The notes under the pieces were generated by a model that saw only the letters and a list, made by a program, of their open reading frames with translations, was not told where the DNA came from and did not search any database. From Wurfbainia villosa (taxonomy: Eukaryota; Streptophyta; Magnoliopsida; Zingiberales; Zingiberaceae): a stretch of DNA of 64,000 bases. The translations under genes were made by a program, and so were the position numbers. Below, one piece after another: positions 32,040-44,149 of this stretch. Positions within the stretch are counted from its first letter, which is position 1; every line of letters starts with the position of its first letter. The stretch covers positions 62,454,288 through 62,518,287 of the forward strand of contig CM046006.1 in assembly GCA_025175895.1 (NCBI GenBank). The letters are read 5' to 3'.

Positions 32040-35038
32040 TGTAACGCCTGTAAAATTCCTAGCAATTTTACAAGAATTTTTGCATGATTATAATGGGCTT
32101 TATTTGGGCTCTTTTCAAAAATAAAAGAAATAGATCCAAAAAGGTTGCATGGCCCAAGAATTGAACCCCAAACCTCTAGTGGATAGCTAAGCCCTAAGAT
32201 GCATCCAATAACCAGAAGCCCAGCAGGGTTGTACTATTAGAGGAATATGGGAAATTATAGTTAGGGGTAAGGGAGACTAAGGGACATTTCAAGTGAATAA
32301 ATAGGGGGAATGAGGAGACATGAGAAACCAAATTATCTTTCTCTCCTTCTCATCTTCTTCCTCACCGAAACCTATCCCTCTCCCTCTCCATTTTTCTGAG
32401 ATCTATCCAAGCAAGAAGAAGGACTTAAGTTTGGCATCCCTTAGGCTATCTTCCAACTAATAGCAAAGCGAAGGATGTAAGTATCCCCTCACCTGCATAC
32501 AAGTAGTTTTTCGATTGAAGTTGTTATGACAAACTCTCCATGAACCATTCGGCCAAGACCTTTACTTGAGTTTTTAATGGAGATCCATGCCATACCTTGT
32601 ATGAATATGATGATGATAGGATGCTAAATGGATTAGGTTAAGTGTTTGACCCTAAAATCCCCATGAAACTTTCGGCCAAGACCATAACTTGGGCTCTCCA
32701 TGATGATCCATGCTACACCTTGTATTAATATGAAGATGAGGGGTTTCTAGATGGGTTTGGTTAAGTGGTTGATCCATGAAACCCTTGAAACCATTCGGCC
32801 AAGACCCCTAATGTGTTCTTTATGCCATGTTTTAGATGAGTTCGTGATAAACTTTGATGTTAGATGATGCTAGATGAAGATAACATGCTCTATGTTAGGT
32901 TTTAAATGAGTTCATGCCATGTTTGATGTTAGAAGAAGATAACATGTTCTATGCCATGCTATAAATGGGTTCATGCTATGTTTTGATGGTAGGTGAAGTT
33001 AACATGTTGTTGGCTAACCTAGACTTAAGTGGTTGATCCATGAAGTCCTTTGAACCATTCGGCCAAGACCAAGTTAGGTCTATTATACTATGATCTATGA
33101 ATTGCCATGCTAGGTTTTGAATGTAGATATAGGTAACATGTGAAAGTTAAGCTAGATTTAAGAAAATGAATCTTAGGTTGTCTTGGAACTCTCGGCCAAG
33201 GCTTGTTTAAATCCTAAGTGCCCTCCCATGACATGCTTTATATGTTAAAGAATTAACATGTGGTTAGTTAGACCATATATAAGTTGTTTGGTGTTTAAAA
33301 CTTTGATAGAGCTTCATGAAGTTTAGGTCACTCCATGTATACTTTTTCATGATGTTTATGCTTTATGCCATGCTTTATATGTTAAAGAATTAACATGTGG
33401 TTAGTTAGACCATATATAAGTTGTTTGGTGTTTAAAACTTTGATAGAGTTCCATGAAGTTTAGGTCACTCCATGTATACTTGTTCTTGATGTTTATGCCT
33501 TATGCCATGCCCTATATGTGTGTGATGTTTATGATTATGTTATGCTCATTACCTTGTGATTGTATGAATGTACGATGTGTTATAAGGAAGGAACATGATA
33601 TGCATGAAAAGAAATATGATATGTTATGAAGAAGAAAAATGTTATGAAAAGCAATATGATATGCTATGAAGAAGAAATATGTTATGATATGAAGAAGAAA
33701 AACATGATATGCCATGATAAGGAATATGATATGTTTATGAAATGAAATATGATATGTTATGATAAGAAACATGATATGTATTTTACTTTCTGCATGGCTT
33801 GTACCAGGACCCTAACAAGGTCCAAGGGATGGGCTCCTACGTGCCCCTGGGTCAACGGTCGTAGTACGGACTCAGTACGAGATGGGCTCCCAGATGCCCT
33901 AGGCCGACGGTCATAAGTACGGGCTTAGGATGGGCTTCTGTTATGCTGCCCCTAGGCCAATGGACTTAGTACGGGCCTAGTACTCTAGTGGGTTCGGGAT
34001 TAGCTACCTCGGGTCTATTAGGGATGCGCGCTATGATGATGATGATTTGGTACAATGTCGGGCCCAATATGTTGAGATTTATGTTTACATACCTATAATA
34101 TATGTTTTCAAAGAGCATCCTGCATATACCCTTATGTTATGCTTGCTTATGCTATGTATGTTTACATGTTATGCTTGCTTATGTTATGTATGTTTACATG
34201 TTATGCTTGCTTATGCTATGTATGTTTATATGTTATGCTTGCTTATGCTATGTATGTTTACATGTTATGCTTGCTTATGGTATGTATGTTTACATGTTAT
34301 GCTTGCTTATGCTATGTATGTTTACATGTTATGCTCGCTTATGCTATGTATGTTTACATGTTATGCTTGCTTATGCTATGTATGTTTGCATGTTATGCTT
34401 GCTTATGCTATGTATGTTTGCATGTTATGCTTGCTTATGTTATGTATGTTTACATGTTATTCTTGCTTATGTTATGTATGTTTACATGTTATGCTTGTTT
34501 ATGTTATATATGTTTACACGTTATACTTGCTTATGTTTGGTATGTTTACATGAATGTTATGCTTATATGTGTTATATGATCATGTCACTACTCTATGCTT
34601 AATGTTGATGTATGGTTTTTGTGAGTAGGACAGGATCTTACTAAGCCTATGTGCTTATAGTTTATGTCCCCTTGTACTGCAGATAAGGGTAAAGGGTGGC
34701 TAAACTAAAGGGAGCAGCAGGAGGGCAAAGTGTGTGTGGTAGTGGCATGGTGGAGGAGATATGTTATGTTTCCTTATGCATGTTTTGCCTTAAGATGATT
34801 TTCCTTATGGACTTGAACTAAGCACTAAGTACTTATGAAATAATGATGCATGCTCTATGTTTAAAAAAAAATGCTTAGGAAATGATGATGCTATGTTTAT
34901 GTTTTAAAGAAGAGGAAAAAAAAATATAAGTCTAAAGTCTTCCGCTGTAAGAAGTATAAGTAGTCTTCCGCTGTAATGCATGTATGTACGATCGCGTCGC
35001 ACCGCCCCTCCAGACCCTAGGAAAGGGCGGGCGTGACA
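32040..35038 (+). mobile_element. Solo LTR T3, gypsy family of T1/T2, plus orientation
   Basis: 2,999 bp flanked by GGTAC (32035-32039 and 35039-35043), ends TGTAACGCCT...GCGGGCGTGACA. It shares with reversed T1 and T2 the block around 'GATCTTACTAAGCC' and 'TACTGCAGATAAGG' (34636-34690) and the GC-rich last 50 bp. An AATAAATAGG TATA-like box lies near 32296, followed by a CT-rich transcribed start. Interrupts the G integrase. No coding region. Confidence 0.82.
34135..34560. repeat. 32-bp minisatellite in T3
   Basis: About 13 units of 32 bp, each composed of 'TTATGCTTGCTTATGCTATG' plus 'TATGTTTACA'. Most units differ by zero to two bases. The period is not a multiple of three, so the array is open in three frames giving the same 32-residue repeat; these are not genes. 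Confidence 0.95.
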
Positions 35039-35043
35039 GGTAC

Positions 35044-35567
35044 CCCAAATCTGCAAAATATGTGAGACCTAATAAAATTCGCAACAACTGGAGAATCATC
35101 AGTCCTGGTGGGGATGGCCTCCACCCATTTAGAAACATAATCAACTTCCAAAAGAATATATGAAAATCCAAAAGATACAGGAAACATACCCATAAAATCA
35201 ATACCCCAAACATCAAAAATCTCACAGAATAGCAGGGATTGTCGAGGCATTTCATTTCTACATCCTATGTTCCCAGACTCTAAAACATTCCTAATAGTCC
35301 TTTGGGCATAGCAGATCACATGAGATGCTCTATCCACTCTCTGTGCCAAGACAACTTCCACCGCATAATTTGAAGCATCTCACATCAACTCGAATGGGAG
35401 AGTCCAATCTGGTGGTCTAAGAATCGATGCTGATATCAAAGCCTGCCTAAGCTGATCAAAGGAGTTCTTGCACCGCTGGTCAAACTGAAAGACCACATCT
35501 TTCTACAATAAGTTGGTCAAGGGTAGGGCAATCTTGCTAAAGTCTCTAATAAAATATCTGTAGAAAC
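35044..35567 (-). pseudogene. pol: RT thumb, RNase H start and integrase of gypsy G
   Basis: From the minus strand: 'GFYRYFIRDFSKIALPLTNLL' (RT thumb), then a stop, then 'ASNYAVEVVLAQRVDRASH', the start of RNase H. At about 35300 the frame jumps to integrase: 'GNIGCRNEMPRQSLLFCEI' and 'VWGIDFMGMFPVSFGFSYI', with the first catalytic Asp in GIDFMG. The RNase H core and integrase zinc finger are deleted. T3 cuts integrase after 'FCRFGVP'. Confidence 0.85.
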
Positions 35568-36195
35568 CTACATGACCCAGAAAAGCATGACTTCTCGCAC
35601 AGAAGTGGGGTTAGATAAAGAAGATATAGCATGAATTTTAGCAGGATCTACTTCAATTCCATGCACAGAGATAATATGACTTAAGACTATCCCATGCTTG
35701 ACCATGAAATGACATTTCTCAAAATTCAAAACCAAATTAGTCTCAATGTATCTCCATAAAACTCTTGATAAATTTTCTAGAAATGAATCAAAAGAAGAAC
35801 CATACACAGAAAAATCATCCATGAAAAGCTCTAATAAATCACCGAAAATACTCACCATACATCGTTGGACATCTGATTGAAGTGATTCTTGGGGCGTCGC
35901 CTGAAGAGCGCAAGTCCCTACATATTCCATATCCCTACCCACATAAAAGGGCCCACAGATAGGTCTTAACAACAAATTATCATCAACATCGGAATAAATA
36001 AAATCGTGACGAAATATAGAAGGTGCAGAGATATCCAAATGAAAAACAGACTCTGAAATACAATCCAGCTCATCAACTATATCCATGCTAAGATGGAATG
36101 ATTCTCCATCAGGTGCTTCATAGCGTCCAAAATACTGAACTGTACTATAACATCTCCTACCTCCATAGAAAGAGTACCTTAACCAACACATCCTC
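35568..36195 (-). pseudogene. pol: Reverse transcriptase of gypsy G (partial)
   Basis: A 207-codon minus-strand frame. Its C-terminal half is gypsy RT: 'MVSIFGDLLELFMDDFSVYG' with catalytic FMDD at 35814-35825, 'LNFEKCHFMVKHGIVLSHII' and 'GIEVDPAKIHAISSL'. The FMDDFSVYG form is typical of Athila/Tat-type elements. Its N-terminal half, 'EAPDGESFHLSMDIVDELD', is the region preceding RT. Protease and RT fingers between gag and this segment are missing. Confidence 0.88.
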
Positions 36196-36720
36196 TATCA
36201 CCCCAGCTGGGTGAGTGTTGATACATTCTTCCCTACTCTGATGAACTCATTACCTTTCAGCTTCTTCTTGTGAACACCCAAATCTTTAAGAAACTTGGCA
36301 TACCTGGGAATATGCTCGATCATTGTCAACAAAGGGACATTGATCTCCACCTTACTGAACAAATATTCTAGCTCCTAGAATTTCCTAGCCTTTTCTTCAA
36401 CAACCCTCTTCCTAGGCTGCACTGACCTCTAAGGGAAGGGTAATGGAACTGGCGACTCTGATCGTTGTGGCTGTGGATCTTTCTCTGCACTGCTAGAAAC
36501 AACAACTGGATCTGGAACTAGTGCTACAGGGTCCAAGGTAACTCTTCCACTCCGCAATGTAATCGCACTAAGGTTTCCCTTAGGATTTGGAATGGTCTAA
36601 GATGGTAGCTGACTAGATCCCTGTGACTACAGCTGATTAATGTTAGATGCAAGCTGGCTAATCTATCTCTCTATGCTATGAATAGATGCATTTATCTTAT
36701 GCTGATACTGTTGCTACTGC
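36196..36720 (-). pseudogene. gag: gag C-terminal remnant of gypsy G
   Basis: Minus-strand translation in pieces gives 'TIPNPKGNLSAITLRSGR', 'LEYLFSKVEINVPLLTMIE' and 'IPRYAKFLKDLGVHKKKLKG', the conserved end of Athila/Tat-type gag, broken by several stops (many at glutamine codons). The capsid part upstream is absent: only about 200 bp separate this region from the PBS. Confidence 0.8.
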
Positions 36721-36890
36721 ACCAAAAGTTGCTACATAAGACTCAAATAGATTATCGCCTGAAGAATTAGTCATCACCACAAACAACACAATAAGTAACA
36801 AATAGAAATGATAAGAAAGACACTAATAATAAAAGAAAAGAAAAACAAACAAACAAACTACAGTTTAAAGACAAATGAACACCATTATGT

Positions 36891-36908
36891 TCCCCGACAA
36901 CGTCGCCA
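36891..36908 (-). promoter_or_regulatory. Primer-binding site of gypsy G
   Basis: Minus strand TGGCGACGTTGTCGGGGA, five bases after the LTR. It resembles the TGGCGCCGTTGCCGGGGA type used by Athila/Ogre-like elements (tRNA-Asp-like) with two changes. Confidence 0.78.
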
Positions 36909-36913
36909 AAATT

Positions 36914-38749
36914 TGATGAACAATTATTTGTCGTGGTATCGTTCCCAAATTATTTACCGAACCCCCTTCACTAAACTAATGCAATATAGGGTAACTTGGG
37001 TTGTATCCCATGTGGACTCAATGGTTGAACGTTTATTTCTAAACATTATTAACACTGGGGGTTCCTACAACTATCAAAACAATTATTTGAAAATTAACCT
37101 AACCCATCTAAGCAATACAACCATGCACCGTACTATCAAATATTAACTAAAAACTAACCTAACAAAACTAAGCAATTCAACCATGCATTGCACTGTCACT
37201 ATACAATACAATGATTAAATATTAACTGGAAACTAACCTAAGCAATTCAACCATGCACCGTACTGTCACTATACGATACAATGATCAAATATTAACTGAA
37301 AACTAACCTAACAAACCTAAGCAATTCAATCATGCACCGCACTGTCACTATACGATACAATGATCAAACAATTCTAATTAATGGAAATAACAATTACCAT
37401 GCAGAAAATAAACCTAACTACAAATTAAACTAAGTAAACGATCATCAACAACTGATTAAACTATGAACCAACATCCAAATGAAACGACTAACTAAACTCC
37501 AAAATAAACTACCACATGAAACATCAACCGAAACATTCAATTAAACAACCTAGTCAATTAACAAGTAATCATCCAAATGAAAATACAGAACTAACAACAA
37601 ACAAACAAACATAACCAAACAAAAACAAACATAAACAGACAAAACAAACGTAACAAACATAACAATAAAAATTAACCGACGATCGACCACAACTCCAGGA
37701 AAGCAACCACCCTCTCCGATGAACAACAACGATGCTAGATAGATCCTAACGACATCAATGGAATGGATCTCTCGTCGGAATGTCCATCTGACAAGAGTTG
37801 GAAGAAATGAACACGACTCATTGCTCTGACAACGGATGGCGGAACTGCCCAATCAACGTAGCCAATGGGTGAATCTGTGGAGGCGGAGCAGCCGAATCAT
37901 GGCCACGGAAAGGAAAAGGAATCGGATCTGTGATTTTTCAAGAGTCCTCACCAGCTGTTGGATTGACGATCTATCACCGAAAATGAGGAAATCGAGAAAT
38001 CTACCGGAGTTGGGAAAAGGTGCTATCGAATCACGACAGTAGAAGACAACCTCAGTTTTCCAAATCACATCCAACTGAGTTATCTCATCTTTGATCGCTA
38101 GGTGTTGAAGAGCCAACTGGTGAAGACGACCAAGATCCCAATTTGCTCGGCGAAGCTACCGTCTGCCCAACCTCAGAACTCAGCTCCGTCGGACCCAAGG
38201 AAGCTTCGGATGGATGGGAATGAAGGAGACGTCATTGATCAACTGTCGGAACACGCCACCGATCCACAAGTGTGTAGGAATCACCGCTCGCCGTGAGATG
38301 AGGAAGAAGATCGTGCGACTGGCTTCTCTCGGTCGCAAATGTCGCACAAAGGGGAAAATGTTTGATTTTTTAAGCTTCTTTTCCTTGGTTGTCCGGTCCC
38401 TTTAGTCAGCAAATCCTGGCTATTGATGAAAGCTAGGGTTTATAATTCTTTTGATTAATGCTCTGATCAAGTGCTACCTTTGGTCCCTTTTGAATCCAAC
38501 GGCTGAGCAACAATTGATGGATCAAGATCTGGATCAATGACTCCGATTGCTCCACTTAGGCCCTTCTCATGTTTCCTATAAAATCACAGTCAACTCATGA
38601 AAAATAATACTGAAATTATAGGAATTAACAAAATTAATCGCAAATGATTCAATATGCAAAAACATATCGAATAACAGTAATTACCCCATCAAAGAGCCTA
38701 AAATATCTAATCTATAAGTAAAAATATTGCAATAAAAATGAAGCTATCA
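36914..38749 (-). repeat. 5' LTR of gypsy G
   Basis: 1,836 bp. The minus strand begins TGATAGCTTCATTTTTATTG and ends AATTGTTCATCA. TATA on minus (TTTATA on plus) at 38439-38444. It has about four copies of the 70-79 bp repeat (37115-37380) where the 3' LTR has about six. It preserves the uninterrupted B target, CTACC, near 38475. Confidence 0.92.
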
Positions 38750-38754
38750 GGTAT

Positions 38755-39364
38755 ACATCTCCTTTACATAAGGAGTGGTGAATTCTCTGTGGGTTATTCA
38801 AATACCTTCGATCATTTTGACTTATACCCAATCAAACTGGAGTTACACCTCCTATGGAGATGGCTATGAAGAAGTCAAAGTATAATGCACCATGACCAAG
38901 ATGACTTGAATACCTCAAGTCTAAGGAATCTCACACTCGAGCTGTAATGAGATCTTCAACGACAATAATAACTATATGAAGTCTCATAGAAGATCACTTC
39001 AATGAACTAGTTACCTTAACTAGTATCCACATGTTCACTCTCAGCATCTCTATGCTTCCATTCAGTGAGTACCAAATGCTTGGATGAACCAAGGAGAATA
39101 ACATGTGCTAGTCTTACTGAATTGGTGATGTCCAATCTCATCAATTCATCGACTACGGATAGTTTTAATACTTATATGATTACACATGATAAGATACCCA
39201 CTAATTGTGATCCAATCACAATTTCTTCCATGTTATGTATTGTATTGTGGACTTCAGTAGATGAGTTTAAGATCCAATCAAATACATAACCAATACATAC
39301 TCAAATAGTGAATTTTATTAATAACTTCTAAGGCGATTGCCTTAGGAATCTCTCACTTACATCA
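38755..39364 (-). repeat. 3' LTR of element D, proximal part
   Basis: The minus strand starts TGATGTAAGTGAGAGATTCC and continues 'TAAGGCAATCGCCTTA' and 'TGTATTTGATTGGATCTTAA', matching the start of the E LTR (41913). Interrupted by G at 38750-38754 (GGTAT). Confidence 0.88.
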
Positions 39365-39375
39365 AACTTTCACTT
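39365..39375 (-). promoter_or_regulatory. Polypurine tract of element D
   Basis: Minus strand AAGTGAAAGTT, corresponding to AAGTGGGAGTC before the E 3' LTR; two purine positions changed. Confidence 0.7.
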
Positions 39376-39389
39376 GGTCTACTACCAAT

Positions 39390-40000
39390 CGCCTTAGTAT
39401 CTAATACCATATGCCTCTAAATGTCTCTCGAACTTTTCTTGGAGAAGAGGATTTGCCAAGGGATATGCTAGATTCCTATCAGTGGAAAGTTTTTCTGTTT
39501 GAATGTCTCTTCAACCTATGTTCTCTCTTATCAGATGGTAACAACAAAGTATGTACTTGTATCGTCGATGAGATCGTGGTTCCTTAGCCTGTACAATGAC
39601 GCCATTGTTGTTGTAGTAAATCAGTAATGCTTCAACAATGCTTGGAACTCTCCAAGTTCAGTAATGAACTTCTTGATCCATACCGCCTTCTTTGTTTCTT
39701 CAGAAGCTGCAATGTATTCTGCCTCCTTTGTTGCTTCAGAAGCTGCAATGTATTCTGCCTCCGTAGTGGAATCAACAACGGTGTCTTGTTTGGAGCTTTT
39801 CCAACTTATCACACTTCTATTCAAGATGAATATGTATCCAAAATGGGATTTGGAATCATTCTTATTTGTCTGGAAACTAGCATCAGTATGCCCACTCACT
39901 ACCATATCACCTTTTCTATATACCAAGAACAAATCCTTAGTCCTTCTCAAGTACTTAAGGATTGTCTTGACAGCCACCCAATGGAATCCAATTGGTATAT
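39390..40000 (-). pseudogene. pol: RNase H of element D with internal duplication
   Basis: The minus strand reads 'MAVKTILKYLRRTKDLFLVY', 'SWKSSKQDTVVDSTTEAEYI' and 'EPRSHRRYKYILCCYHLIRE' in sequence, homologous to element E. A 36-bp in-frame direct duplication (units at 39692-39726 and 39728-39762) repeats EAEYIAASE, adding 12 residues next to the active-site motif. The end near 39390 has several stops. Non-functional. Confidence 0.88.
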
Positions 40001-40071
40001 ACTCGTAACCCTCAAAGCATATGATACATCAAGCCTCGTACATAACATAACAACATAACATACATGATCGA

Positions 40072-40413
40072 TCATATAGCTGACACATATGGGATCTGAC
40101 TCATGTGAATCCTCTTATCTTCAATGGATGGGCACATAGACTTCGAAAGGTGAATCCCATGCCTCATGGGAATGAAACCTTTCTTAGATTCTTCCATGCT
40201 AAACCATTTTAGCACTTTATCTATGTATGTAGATTGTGAAAGACCAAGCAATTGATTCGATATATCTCTGTAGATCTTAAGCCCCAAAATATAAGTTGCT
40301 TCTCCCATGTATTTCATGGAGAACATTTTGGACAACTAGACCTTGACTATATACAAAATAGGAATATTGTTTCCTATGATTAATATGTCATTGACATACA
40401 ATACTAGGAACAC
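40072..40413 (-). pseudogene. pol: RT C-terminal part of element D
   Basis: Minus strand from the F insertion site: 'VFLVLYVNDILII', in which the catalytic YVDD is YVND (40387-40398), then 'FSMKYMGEATYILGLKIYRD', 'LSQSTYIDKVLKWFSMEESK' and 'CPSIEDKRIHMSQIPYVSAI'. The first active-site Asp is lost, so no polymerase activity is expected. A deletion follows before RNase H. Confidence 0.88.
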
Positions 40414-40418
40414 GATCA

Positions 40419-41912
40419 TGTTGGGATGTATACTGAAAAGTCTATCTTTTGTATGAACATCTTTATTTTGAAATAAGAATCACATGATCATTGTTTGCAT
40501 ATTTATGGTTATGCATATTTGTCTGATACATTACATTGTAGATAACATGGTGTGTAGTGTCACACAGGAGATCATGTTATCGGTTCATTGTAAAGTATAA
40601 GTAAAGGCTCACAATCGAGATGGTTATGGACAAACCATTGGAATGGTTGTAGTGTGATTTGATATTGGTTTGTCTTGACCATAGAATTACACTAGTACAC
40701 TTTGTGTGTATTGAGCAGGACCGACATAGAGGTGATTCGATTTATTGCTGACTACATAATCGAATCAAACCTCAGATATTATCTTGTACATGCTCTTAAT
40801 CCCGATATAATAATGGGCACATATACTTAGTATTCATTTCTTTAATTTACCAATGGGCGAGATTTATAGAGTAAATCGATAGGCTCGGTAAGTTGGGAAA
40901 TGGTATTATTTATATGGTGTGCCGTTGATTATAGGAAGAAACCGTGTCTTATATATTAGGATGATGATGTCCCCTTGAGGAGCTCATAAGGTTCATCATG
41001 TAAACCCTGCAGGTGGACTTAGTCCGGTATGATGATAAGGTTGAGTGGTACTACTCATGGAGTTAGATGTTGATTAATTAATTGTTAGTAAATTAATTAA
41101 TTGATGGACATTCGAGATCTTAAACATGGAGAGATAAATGCACAAATAATATATGGAACCCATATTAACTTATGAGGGTTGGTGAGGTAGATCAATGATA
41201 ATCCTCTAGTGGAATGGATTATCATTAATGGATCGGACTTTATGTGGGCTTGATCCATTGGGTAGCCAAGATCCAACTCCTCCTCATGGTCCCTATTGTA
41301 GCCTATTAAAACCTCATGGAGCCTAGATCCGATGGTGGAAAATAAAACTCTAGATCCGACGGTGGAGATTAAATCTTTAGATTCGACAGTTGAGATTAAT
41401 TCTCTAGATCTGATGGTTGAGATTAAATCCCTAGAATCGACGGTGGAGATTAAAGGGAGGCTTGAGCCCAACTCTATAAATAAGGGCTTATGGCTTCGGC
41501 GACAACACATTGAAGAGGGGATTAGGGTTTGGGCAGCTAGGGCTTTGAGGCTTGGGCAACCACACTTTTGGAAGGTTTTTCCTAGGGTTTTGGCCGGTGC
41601 CCCTTTCCTTCTCTCAACCTTGGTCGGCACCCAACCTCTTCTTCCTCTTCTCCTTGGCTGGTGGAAACAAGGGTTAGGGTGATTCCTTGGAGCTCTTGAC
41701 CGGCACCCACTTCCTCTTCTATTCTCTTTTTGGCCGACGGCAAACATCAAGGTTGGAGCTTGGTGGTCGGTTAAAGGAAGGAGAAGAGTTTTGTTTTATC
41801 ATCTTCCTTTGTTCGGAGTGAACAAGGAAAGGAAGATTGGTGATCTAGGAGGCTTTGACTTTTGGAAGATCGTCGCCCACACGACATCCAAAAGGAGGAA
41901 GGACATACAATA
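40419..41912 (+). repeat. 5' LTR of copia element F, first part
   Basis: TGTTGGGATGTATACTG start; GAGATTAAATC-type repeats at 41330-41460; TATA box TATAAATA at 41475-41482. Ends with CAATA (41908-41912), the target duplication of E; continues at 51555. Confidence 0.94.
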
Positions 41913-44106
41913 TGTTAGTAGTATATGAGAGATGTCCTAAGGCAATCGCCTTATGTATGAACCATTTATATGATAAATGAAGATTCACTATTTGAGTATA
42001 CATGTTTTCATGTATTTGATTGGATCTTAAACTCATTTACTGAATGTCCACGATACGATTCACAGCATGAGAGAATTTATGATTGGATTACAACTAGTGA
42101 GTATCTCTACATGTGTAATTGTGATGTATCGGAATTATCCCTAGTCGATGAACTGATGGATTTGGACACCATCAATTCTGTCGAGACTAGCACGAGGTAT
42201 ACTCTTTGGTGTATCCAAGCAGCTGATTCTCACTAGCTGAAGACATTGTGATGTCCGGAGTTAATAGTGGATGCTAGTTATGGTAACTAGTTCATTGGAG
42301 TGACCAACCGTAAGACTTCATATGGTTCTCTACATATATAGATATGTCAATGAAGTTCTTACTGTAGCTTAAGTGCGATGTTCCTTTGACTTGCGGTATT
42401 CAAGTCATCTTGATCATAGAGACTTATGCTTTGACATCTTAAGCAAGCATCTCTGAGGAGATGTGGACCCGGGACGATTGGGTATAAGTCGAAGTGATCG
42501 AAGGTGTTTGAATAGCCTATAAAGGATTCACCACTCCTTGCGAGGAGATGTATACCCATGGCCTCTCGTCGGATTGTTACTAAAGTCTTTGGCCAAAGCA
42601 TTACATGTTTAGAGTAAGGTACTCTTCGATACATGTGCAGTAACTAGAATCCGTAGGACGAGGAAATGATACTTGGGCTAGGTGTGACGTAGTCAGCCTA
42701 GTGGGGACTGACACTATAGACCATGTCCTGAACCAAGTGGGTATAAGATGAGTGATGGGAATGGGGCACGATTCATTCGAGCTGCTGAAGGGTTTCAGAA
42801 ATAGTTCTGGATCAACCGTTGATTTTTTCGATTAATTGGGGATCATGATGTACTACTAGGTGCCACTCATGATCATTCTATAATTAATGGTTAATTATCG
42901 ACGGCCAACATAAACCGAGAACATATTTGGTCACACGCACAACGAGCGTAATCCGAAGGATTTAAAACGAGCTTGAGAATGGGATTCTCAGACCGAGAGA
43001 TACTAGGTTTGGTTGGACCAAACATGGAGCAAGCATGAAATCGTTTCAGTCGCAATGGAAACGTGGATGGGTCGTGTCTTATGAAGACATAATGGATGAA
43101 CCAAAATGGTTTGGTTCTAATCCAATGGAGGAGAATAAACCAAAGGGTTTGGTTTATTTTAAACGAATGAACCAAAAGTTGGTTCGGTTCGTTTAAACTT
43201 AAAATAAACCATCATGGTTTGGTTTATTTTAACTTATATTAATGGAGCGGGTTAACGGACCTTATGGATATGATCCAATAACCATTAAGAGAATTAGTTC
43301 TCTATAAAAGAGGGCTCAAGGTGTTGTTAAGCCCTAATCCAAAAACCCTAACTCCCTTTTGTTGTTGCTGCCAACTTCATGGAGCTGCTGCCACCTCCTT
43401 GCCACCGGACAACCACCTGCTGCCGCCGGCCACTTGCTGCTGCCAGTGATCCTCCGGCGACCCCCCTTGGCTCCGGTGACCAAGGGCTAGCCGGTCCTCT
43501 TCCCTTTGGCCGGCGATAACTCCTCCACCAAAAGCTGTCCAGTTTTCTGGACAGCTTGTTTCTTAGTTGTCGGAGCGTCATTTGGACGACGTTTGGAGCT
43601 CCGACAGCGCCTCCCTTACCGGGGATTCGATCTCTGGCAATCCTCATAGGTGGAGGACGAAGGATTCGTCAAACGGTTGACGAATACCTCTCCGGCGAAG
43701 CGAGTTTTGAGGACTCATTTTTGGATCCGAATTTGGATTCGGATCGTGATCTTCTCTCAATCACATCGTCTTCAACACGAGGCTGGTAACCCGTACGAAG
43801 ACGAAGCTCGTGACTTAGTGAAGTCATCCCGAAGATACTCGGCGTGGATACGGATAGAGACGATTCTAGCGAGGATCGTTCCGGTTGATGCCGTTTCCAC
43901 TACACGTGATACGAAAGGTATACGTAGTTAAATTTCCTTTATTGCAAAATTTAAATTTACAGTTATGTCTACACATGTTGTACTATGCATGCGTGTGGTG
44001 TGTGTATTGTAATAAATTTATATTTATTATTTTTATTTCTTCTGTTGTGCACATGTTTACGAAACATGTTCGAACACACACTTGCCGCGGTGTCGGTAAC
44101 CCAACA
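41913..44106 (+). repeat. 5' LTR of copia element E
   Basis: 2,194 bp, TGTTAGTAGTATATGAG...GGTAACCCAACA. Carries a TATA box at 43303-43310 and a CCG-rich transcribed region (43360-43520). Confidence 0.95.
43303..43310 (+). promoter_or_regulatory. TATA box of element E 5' LTR
   Basis: TATAAAAG followed about 30 bp downstream by the probable start. The same box is at 50728-50735 in the 3' LTR. Confidence 0.7.
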
Positions 44107-44107
44107 G

Positions 44108-44120
44108 TGGTATCAGAGCC
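44108..44120 (+). promoter_or_regulatory. Primer-binding site of element E
   Basis: TGGTATCAGAGCC, complement of initiator-Met tRNA, one base after the LTR end CCAACA. Confidence 0.93.
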
Positions 44121-44149
44121 CAGGTTGTGTTTCGACATAATCGTAAAAT

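Larger units (their letters stand above)
13698..38749 (-). mobile_element. Ty3/gypsy element G (Ogre/Tat/Athila group), nested host of B and T3
   Basis: A minus-strand gypsy element flanked by GGTAT (13693-13697 and 38750-38754). Its 5' LTR is 36914-38749. The internal region is 30441-36913, interrupted by solo LTR T3. The 3' LTR is 13698-15450 plus 30170-30440, interrupted by copia B. Family signs are a PBS of the TGGCGNCGTTG type, gag C-terminal 'NPKGNLSAITLRSGR', RT motif FMDDFSVYG and integrase 'DFMGMFPVSFG'. Gag N-terminus, protease and much of RNase H are missing. It is dead, and older than B and T3. Confidence 0.92.

Noticed and set aside
34047..34602. Three overlapping plus-strand frames of 146-168 codons rich in Cys, Met and Tyr
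   Set aside because: All are translations of the 32-bp minisatellite inside solo LTR T3; the same repeat appears in every frame and no domain exists.
42891..43931. Frames of 70-100 codons in the E LTR, repeated at 50316-51374
   Set aside because: Duplicate LTR sequence, CCG-rich untranslated region; frames are not conserved between the LTR copies.
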